Assembly (NCBI RefSeq): GCF_022965805.1
Contig: NC_133104.1
Location: 20,073,071 to 20,137,070 of the forward strand
Direction of reading: 5' to 3'
Source of the DNA: Primulina eburnea
Taxonomy: Eukaryota > Streptophyta > Magnoliopsida > Lamiales > Gesneriaceae
Length of the DNA: 64,000 nt
Part shown: one piece after another, positions 56,843 to 64,000 of the stretch
Position numbering within the stretch: position 1 is the first letter of the stretch
How the letters are laid out: each line of letters opens with the position of its first letter
Made by a program: the position numbers and the translations under genes
Notes under the pieces: generated by a model
The model's database searches: none
Seen by the model: only the letters and a program-made list of their open reading frames with translations
What the model was told of the DNA's origin: nothing

Positions 56843-57710
56843 GGGACAAACGAAGCTACGAAAATTCTGTACATGCTTTGCTCCACTTTCTAGACTCGGT
56901 TGCACGGACTATGAAACGACACTCCGAGACCCATCCTATCATGCCCTAACATCAAACCATAAACGTACAACCACCCAAGGCAACGATGTTCCCCTACGAC
57001 ACATCCAATTCAAAACATAGCAATTGACACCAATTCGTTACCTACGACTTCTAGTGCGTGTGAGTGCCTATCGACACTAGGCGACGCATCAATTGACATC
57101 CTATCATCATAATAATCATACCTAGACGCAGCAACGATCACCCGTCGATCCCCAACGCAGCCTGCAACAAAGAAACTTCAAGAACACAATTTTCGTAAAA
57201 GTCGTAGTTTGAGCAGTCCCACGAAAAACGCCATAACTCGCTCAATTTTTATCCAAAAATTTCGAATCATATATCAAATCGAAGGTATTGAAAAGTTCTA
57301 CAACTTTGTAGTGGAAAGTGTTCTCAAAATCCCAGTAGAAAAATCACAGTTTTGATACGAACAGAAAAATCAAAAATCCCAGATCTGAAAAGTGTTTCAA
57401 AAGTGATCCCAACGTAGTTGCTCAAACTTTTACGCATCATACACACGATTTTACGCAAAAATAACAACGCACGCATAATATGACATGGTCGATGCATCAA
57501 GAACAGAATATACGTGCCTTTTCGATATTTAAAAGTTTAGTAACGGCGACAACGACGCGGGAGAGAAGCGAGGTTGATCCGGGACGACTTGCGGCTCGAC
57601 TTTCTTGCAATAAAACTCTCGAAAATTTGCTAGAAGATGGAGAGGGAGGGGGCGGCTGCTCTCTAGAAATAACCCTAGGTTTTCACTCTTTCAAAATATT
57701 AAAACTGAAT

Positions 57711-57788
57711 GTGTGTGTGTTATACGGTATTTAGTTTGTGTTTGTGTGTGTGATTGTGGGTGTGTAAACATGTGTGTGTGCGTGTGTT
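57711..57788 (+). repeat. GT-rich microsatellite in the G LTR
   Basis: Interrupted GT runs over about 78 bp. Confidence 0.85.
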
Positions 57789-58244
57789 AAAGAGTAGATT
57801 AGGGAATGATTTTTGCTTAATTAAAATCATTAGCAATTAATTAAAAATACTATCTATCCTCTCAACTAATAAAAGCCCTTAGTGAATTGTACAAGTGCTA
57901 GACTTTTAAAAGTTTAAAACTCCCAAAATTACTAAATACGTGATTTAAGCTTAAAATGCTAAAACTCAATAAATTATTTAAACGCCCCATTCCTGACTTA
58001 AAATAAAGTACCACATAAAATTTCCAAAATCGTCACCGGTCTCTTCCTCGATCCCGCCTCGAATAATCGCCTGAAATATGAAACTCGAAAGACATTTTAA
58101 CGTGCATCACAATGAACATGAATAATTTAAAATAATGCATTTTTCATAATCTATGCATGGCTAAAACTCATTTAAAATTAATTAAATGATTTAACAATTT
58201 AAGTAAATGCATGGGTTATACGTGTATTGAATTTGGGCTCTACA

Positions 58245-58259
58245 GTTCCTCCCCCACTT
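58245..58259 (-). other. Polypurine tract of element G
   Basis: AAGTGGGGGAGGAAC on the minus strand, abutting the 3' LTR. Confidence 0.87.
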
Positions 58260-58280
58260 ATAAAAATTTCGTCCTCGAAA

Positions 58281-60767
58281 TTAAGTCTTACCGAACAACT
58301 CCGGGTAGCGAAGTCTCATGTCGGCCTCTGACTCCCAAGTGGCTTCTTCCACTTGGTTTAGCCACCGGACTTTAACCAACTTAGTCGTCTTGTTCCGAAG
58401 TCTGCGCTCCTGTCTGTCTAGGATTTGGACTGGTCTCTCCTCATAAGACAGGTCTGAAGCCAACTGCAATGGTTCATAACTTAGAATGTGCGAAGGATTA
58501 GCCAAATATTTCCTCAGCATTGAGACGTGGAACACATTGTGTACCCCGGCCAGATTTGGCGGAAGGGCAACACGATAGGCTAGTGTCCCAACTCTGTCCA
58601 AAATCTCAAACTGACCAATAAACCTCGGACTCAACTTGCCTCTCTTTCCAAATCTCATAACACCCTTCATAGGTGCTATCTTAACGAATACGTGATCACC
58701 AACGGCAAATTCGAGATCTCTCCTCCTCTTATCAGCATAACTCTTCTGACGACTTTGGGCGGTCTTCATTCTGTCACGAATCTTGGCCACTACGTCTGCA
58801 ATCTGCTGAACTATTTCTGGACCAAGTTCTGCCCTCTCACAAACTTCATCCTAATGAACTGGTGATCTGCACTTCCTTCCATACAACGCCTCATAGGGGG
58901 CCATACCAATTGATGATTGGAAGCTATTGTTGTATGTGAACTCCACTAGAGGTAGTCTAGACTCCTAAGCTCCTTGAAAATCAATCATACATGCTCGCAA
59001 CAAGTCCTCTAAAATCTGAATCACTCGCTCAGACTGGCCATCTGTCTGCGGGTGAAAAGCTGTACTGAAAAGAAACTTCGTCCCCATGGCTGCGTGTAAG
59101 CTCTTCCAGAAGGACGATGTGAATCTCGGATCTCTGTCGGGCACAATTGAAACTGGGAACCCATGCAAATGGACTATCTCCCGAATATATAGCTCCGCGT
59201 ACTGCGTCATGGAGAAAGTCGTCTTCACTGGCAAAAAGTGTGCTGTCTTAGTGAGTCGGTCAACAATAACCCAAATAGAATTCGATCCTCGGACTGACCT
59301 CGGCAACCCAACCACAAAATCCATAGTAATGTTCTCCCACTTCCACTCAGGGATGGGGAGTGGCTTAACCAATCCTGCTGGCCTCTGATGTTCAGCTTTT
59401 ACTTGCTGGCAAGTGAGACATTCGGACACGAACCTGCGGATGTCTCGCTTCATCCCTGGCCACCAATACAAAAGCTGGAGATCCTTATACATCTTGGTAC
59501 CTCCTGGATGGATAGAATATGGAGATGCGTGTGCCTCTGTCAAAATATCTTGTCTAATTGAGTCACCACTAGGCACCCACATTCTACCTCTGTACCTCAC
59601 TATCCCATCTGACACTGTATAAAGAACACTGCCTTTGGCCTCATCTCTCAATCTCCATTTCTGTAGCTGCTCGTCTGAAGACTGTCCTGCCCGGATACGG
59701 TCTAGCATATCAGATTTGACTGTCAGATTAGATAGCTTAGGAGCTCTGCCCTCACAATAAATCTCTAGACCAAACTTCTGAATCTCAGATTGAAGAGGTT
59801 TCTGCACTGACAACCGAGCTACAACTGCCACTTTCCTGCTCAATGCGTCCGCGACAACATTAGCCTTTCCCGGATGGTAGCTAATTTCGCAGTCGTAATC
59901 CTTCACAAGTTCCAACCATCGTCTTTGTCTCATATTCAACTCCTTCTGCGTGAAGAAATATTTGAGACTCTTGTGGTCGGTGAAAATCTGACATTTCTCG
60001 CCGTATAGGTAGTGTCTCCAAATTTTCAGTGCGAAGACAACGGCGGCTAACTCTAGGTCGTGAGTCGGATAGTTCTTCTCGTGCACTTTCAGTTGCCTGG
60101 AAGCATAGGCTATGACCCGACCCTGCTGCATCAATACTGCGCCTAACCCGAGCTTAGATGCATCGGTATATAACACAAAGTCTCCTTGCCCGGATGGCAT
60201 GGCTAGCACTGGCGCTGAAATAAGAGCTTGCTTCAACGTATCGAAGCTCTTCTGGCATTCGTCGCTCCACACGAATTTAGCATTCTTCTTGGTGAGTGAC
60301 GTGAGTGGCACCGCTATGGATGAAAATCCTCGAATGAACTTACGGTAGTATCCGGCCAAACCCAGAAAGCTGCGGATTTCTGATGCGTTCATAGGTTCAA
60401 CCCAATCTCTAACCGCTGCTACCTTAGATGGATCCACTTCAATTCCACTGCTAGATACAATATGCCCCAAAAACGCTACCTTCTCCAACCAAAATTCACA
60501 CTTACTGAACTTCGCATATAACTTGCGACTCTGCAAGGTCTGTAAAACTGTTCTCAAGTGCTGGCTATGCTCCTCATGGCTCTTCGAGTATATAAGAATA
60601 TCGTCAATGAATACTATGACGAATTGATCGAGGAATGGCTGAAATACTCGGTTCATGAGATCCATGAAAATTGCTGGAGCATTAGTCAATCCAAACGGCA
60701 TCACTAAGAATTCGTAATGCCCATACCGGGTCCTGAAAGCTGTCTTGTGGACATCTGCATCCTTCAC
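58281..60767 (-). pseudogene. pol: Element G pol, 3' part: RT, RNase H, integrase, chromodomain
   Basis: Reads from [21 protein letters not shown] with FIDD, RNase H ([19 protein letters not shown]), integrase HHCC finger, D,D-E core ([27 protein letters not shown]), GQFEI-type motif and chromodomain ending RYPELF. Breaks: TAG at about 58963-58965 (relatives have Trp after the Gly at this place) and TAG near 58852 (Trp of the SPLYWDE-type motif), both TGG to TAG. A one-base deletion near 60768 separates it from the upstream part. The second Asp context is IVPDRD where relatives have IVSDRD. Confidence 0.9.
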
Positions 60768-61652
60768 TTTAACTGATGGTACCCTGATCGAAGATCTATC
60801 TTAGAGAACACTGTAGCTCCCTGTAATTGATCAAACAAGTCTTCGATTCTAGGCAACGGGTACTTATTCTTGATCGTTACCTTGTTCAGTTCGCGGTAAT
60901 CGATGCACAGTCTCATGCTTCCGTCTTTCTTTTTCACAAAAAGTACTGGTGCGCCCCACGGTGAGAAACTCGGGCGGATATACTCCTTGTCTAAGAGCTC
61001 CTGAATCTACTGCTTGAGTTCTAACATTTCCGCTGGAGCTAATCTGTACGGTGCCTTAGAGATTGGCACTGTGCCTGGAGATCAATAGCAAACTCCACCT
61101 CTCTATCTGGTGGAAGACCTGAAACATCGTCTGGGAAGACGTCTGGGAATTCACTGACTACTGGCACTTCAGCTAGAGATGGAGTAGGCGCATCAGGTGC
61201 TGAAATAATACTAGTCAAGAAGGCTTGGCACCCCTTGGAAATCAGTCTCCTCGCCTGCATGCACGAAATCATGCGAGGGAAACTTCTCCATCTGTCTGGC
61301 TCAAAAAGAAACTGCTCCATACCCAACGGTCTGACTAGTACTGATCTCTTCTGAAAGTCGATAAGAACTCTGTTCTTAGTCAGCCAGTCCATTCCCAATA
61401 TGATGTCGAATTCTGGCATCGGCAATAGGATTAAATCTGCATACACTAAGTGGTCATGCAGTTCTAGATCGATGTCTCTGACCACACTAGTAGCTAACAG
61501 CTCTTCCCCTGATGGGACTGTCACTGAAAATTTCACGTCTAGGCCAATGGACTAGAGGTCCAAATGGTTGGCAAAAGTCTCCGATATGAAGGAGTGAGTG
61601 GCTCCTGAGTCTATCAGTGCGGTTGTGGATAGTCTCTTAATAAAAATGCTTC
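60768..61652 (-). pseudogene. pol: Element G pol, 5' part: protease and start of RT (after the candidate intron)
   Basis: Exon-like segment beginning SIFIKRL, then protease LIDSGATHSFIS (about 61610-61575), a TAG near 61552, the rest of the protease (ILGMDWL), and the linker FPDDVSGLPPDREVEFAIDL. A one-base loss near 61081 shifts the frame, TAG near 61008 breaks KQ-IQELL, and RT continues through [13 protein letters not shown] and [10 protein letters not shown]. At least three independent breaks make it inactive. Confidence 0.85.
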
Positions 61653-61827
61653 CTGAGATGCGTTAGCACAACACAAACTAACTTATATCCAAAAAATCTT
61701 ACCAACACTCTCGAGCATAAAATAACCCAATACTCAAGGTGCACAAAATATTACTAGCATACTAATAATTCCAAACAAAATCCACATGCACGGCAAAGTA
61801 ATACTGAGCTTAGGTAGAAAAGTTTAC
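61653..61827 (-). other. Candidate spliceosomal intron between Gag and protease of G
   Basis: On the minus strand the Gag frame reads ...NPDTTLLT + G, then GTAAAC at 61827, 175 AT-rich bases, and ...GCTAACGCATCTCAG ending at 61653, then GAAGCATTT. Removal of exactly these bases (phase 1) joins Gly and Ser to give LLTG-SIFIKRL, leading straight into the protease. GT, AG, and a CTAAC branch-point-like motif 11 bases before the AG are all present. 175 is not a multiple of three, and the unspliced frame stops after about 24 codons. B and C have no extra sequence here. Seen: sites and frame. Inferred: splicing. Confidence 0.7.
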
Positions 61828-62900
61828 CGGTTAGTAATGTCGTGTCTGGGTTCGCCTCTTGTGCATGCATGCCGAACACTCTTCCTTGGGTCGGTTGCTT
61901 CCACTGTGGGCACTCTTTCAACATGTGGTCCGTAGCACCACATTTAAAACATTTTCCGGATCCCCATAAGCACTGTCCGGGATGCTGGCGATTTCACTTC
62001 TGGCACACTGGGAAGATAGCGGGCTTCTGAGGCGCCCCTTGCTGCTGAATTGGACCCTTTCTCTTTGGCGGTCCTGGATAAGGCTTTTTCCCAGGCGACC
62101 CCTGAAACGGCCTCTTAAACTGGGATCTCTGCTGTTGTTGCTGTTGGTGTTGCGGTGGTGCCTGATAGGGCCTCTTGCCCTGTCGGTCCGCCTCTATATC
62201 CCTCAGATCCTGTTCTGCCGCCAAAGCCCTAGAAACTGCAACTGCGTATGTAGAGGGGCCAGCTACTCTCACATCGCGGCGTAGGATCGGCTGTAACCCA
62301 TTCAGAAAATGCCTTAACTTTGCTTGGGCATCGTTTGCAATGAGGGGTACAAAGTAACACCCCCTCTCGAACTTCCTAACAAACTCTGCCACGCTACTAC
62401 CTCCCTGACGCAGCGTCATAAACTCACTGGTGAGTCTGGATCTTACCTCCTCAGTGAAATATTTGGAGTAGAACGCCTCTTTGAATCCATTCCACGACAG
62501 AGTCTGCAAGTTTACTGCCACCGATGCACTCTCCCACCACAGTCTAGCATCCCCTGACAGCAAGAATATATCTGACCCTGTCAGCGTCCATCAGCTCCAT
62601 GAAGTCGAATATTACTTCGATGGACTTGATCCATCCCTCAGCTACCATCGGGTCAGTGGTACCCGAAAACTCCTTCGGACTCATCCTCCGGAATCGCTCA
62701 TATACCGCCTCTGTCCTAGGCCTCTCCTCGGGGCCTGCAGTAGTCTGGTTCCTCGCAAACTGCGCGAAGAACTGTGTCATGCCTGCAAGCATCTGAGCCT
62801 GCATGTCTGGAGGTGGTGGTGGCGGATTGGCTCTTTCCTCCTCTCGGTGCTCCATGTCCTCAGTCCTTGCTTCCTGGTTAACCATACGTCTAGGAGGCAT
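61828..62900 (-). pseudogene. gag: Element G gag with a frameshift and a premature stop
   Basis: ATG at 62900 (Met-Pro-Pro-Arg-Arg). Pro-rich segment, Gag core starting around FRRMSPKEFSGTTDP; near 62565 a one-base change shifts the frame between DRVRYI and LLSGDARLWW. The second segment (62563-61994) carries the rest of the Gag core and a Gln/Pro-rich basic linker, TGA at 61994-61996 replaces a Cys, and then a CCHC knuckle CFKCGATDHMLKEC follows. The frame reaches the candidate splice donor at 61827. Confidence 0.87.
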
Positions 62901-63121
62901 ACTGTTCCAATAATTTACCCACCACGTAAACCCAACATGCATGAACATAAATCAATATCTTAAGATGCAAGTAATTCAAACTTAAAACATGCACATACTG
63001 AAATCATAACTTAATGCTTACTACATAACATAAATTTGAAACTTTAAAACTTACAGACTTGAGGTGTGACTTCGTGAGCTTCTTGCGACTGGCAGTAAGC
63101 GTAACCCTTTACAAGAACACC
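62901..63121 (-). other. Untranslated leader of element G
   Basis: About 220 bp between PBS and gag ATG; AT-rich, no frame that I can interpret. Confidence 0.7.
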
Positions 63122-63133
63122 GCTCTGATACCA
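63122..63133 (-). other. Primer-binding site of element G
   Basis: TGGTATCAGAGC on the minus strand, two bases from the LTR boundary at 63136. Confidence 0.9.
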
Positions 63134-63135
63134 AC

Positions 63136-64000
63136 TGTAACGAACCGTACTTTTACTACTTAAAAGTTGCGGAAGAATTTAAAATTTTCTTTTAAACTAA
63201 AAGGAATGCGGAAATGAAATCTAATACGGTCGTCACTACATCCTTCGTCAATAAAAATGTTTGAAATCGACATCACCAATAAAATTTGCTAAAAAGAAAC
63301 ACTTGCTCCAAAAGTCTTGAAATGAAACATAACATCAGAGTATTTTGAACTTGCATAAAAATCGTAAAATAACATGGGTGGTCCTCGGGTTTAGCCTGCC
63401 GCTCAGTCCAAGTCTGCCCCTTGGTCACCACCTCCTGTCTCCTCAACATAGTCACCTGCATCGATCAAGTCTAGTGAGTCTAAAGACTCAACACGTATAA
63501 ACTTGAATAACGAGTACTACATAATAAAATCACATGCAACTTTAAAATAGGACATACATAACTTGAAACTTGAACTTGCGTATTAAAACTTGAACATACG
63601 TACATACATACTTCGACGTGCCATAACTTAAACTTTTCATAAACATGCTGCATACTTGAACATACTTGCACATACATAACTTCATCATTTTTGCGTAGAG
63701 GATGTTTCAAAGCAAGTGACCCATACATAATAAACGCCTGATCAGACAAACCGCAGTACTGGGCTGACAGGGACGTATCCACTGCCACATATATGAGATC
63801 CCCGTTCATAATTTAACGGACTGGTTGGTCCCCGTTCATAATTTAACGCTTTCCAACCATGATCTAACCCGTTCATAATTTAACGGGGCGGAGAGGTCCT
63901 CGGCCACGTTCACGGACTTCCAAACCCATTCAATTTGGTCACAAGACATTTAGAATACCTCAAAACTTAAAATATTTTCTTGCACGTCAAACATAATTAC
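63136..64000 (-). mobile_element. 5' LTR of element G (partial, cut by window end)
   Basis: Matches 55509 to about 56370 with few differences, including the three CCCGTT/AACGGG palindromes. The rest lies outside the window. Confidence 0.92.

Larger units (their letters stand above)
55509..58244 (-). mobile_element. 3' LTR of element G
   Basis: Minus strand starts TGTAGAGCCC (58244) and ends GGTTCGTTACA (55509), 2736 bp. It contains a GT-rich microsatellite (57711-57788), a four-unit GC-rich array (56587-56842) and three short palindromes (56174-56260). Confidence 0.92.
55509..64000 (-). mobile_element. Element G: Ty3/Gypsy chromovirus with a candidate intron, runs off the window
   Basis: Minus strand: 5' LTR from 63136 (865 bp visible), PBS, gag-pol between 62900 and 58281, PPT, 3' LTR 55509-58244. 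Left flank GCTAT (55504-55508) is the expected TSD; its partner is beyond the window. Chromodomain and RT place it with the Tekay/Del-like elements; F is a close relative. Confidence 0.92.

Noticed and set aside
56539..56893. Overlapping frames on both strands around the G LTR array
   Set aside because: All are produced by the CACGGACCC repeats, which lack stops in several frames.

Overview
The window looks like plant nuclear DNA, probably from a dicot; I cannot name the species. I found no host gene, tRNA, rRNA or CRISPR array. Essentially every base belongs to LTR retrotransposons, mostly Ty3/Gypsy elements with a C-terminal chromodomain (Tekay/Del-like chromoviruses) plus one Ty1/Copia element, nested inside and beside each other. 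I named the elements A to H myself.

Layout. 1-1851: 3' part of an LTR (H) that cuts element A. 1852-6799 and 34631-38239: element A on the minus strand, a tandem LTR-gag-LTR-gag structure with intact gag reading frames but a decayed pol. Element B (6800-34630, minus, TSD TTCTA on both sides) sits inside A; its two LTRs are both 1614 bp once a solo LTR (32523-34322) is subtracted from the 5' one. Element C (9541-27743, plus, TSD ATAGC) sits inside the integrase region of B. A Ty1/Copia element (16915-26838, plus, TSD CACAT) sits inside the 3' LTR of C; its two 2072-bp LTRs differ at only two positions that I could see, so it is the youngest insertion. This is a nest A > B > C > Copia.

Right part. 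Element D (38240-44120, plus) is a relative of A with a truncated 5' LTR. Element E (44196-52381, minus) has two 3470-bp LTRs and only 1246 bp of non-coding interior, so it is a non-autonomous LARD-like element. It splits F, a plus-strand Gypsy remnant with RT and RNase H (53109-54272). A B-family LTR (54273-55508) cuts F, and element G (55509 to beyond 64000, minus) cuts that LTR.

How the parts relate. B, C, G and Copia keep recognisable Gag, protease, RT, RNase H and integrase, but each has premature stops, mostly CGA to TGA or TGG to TAG, the kind left by deamination of methylated cytosine. A and D keep gag but share the same loss of RT and RNase H, so their lineage probably moved with enzymes supplied by relatives such as C.

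The most interesting points are: (1) a 175-bp spliceosomal-intron candidate in G between the Gag zinc knuckle and the protease, whose removal restores the reading frame exactly; (2) arrays of short GC-rich inverted repeats in the LTRs of several families, which appear to be exchanged between families; (3) the gag-only lineage A/D.
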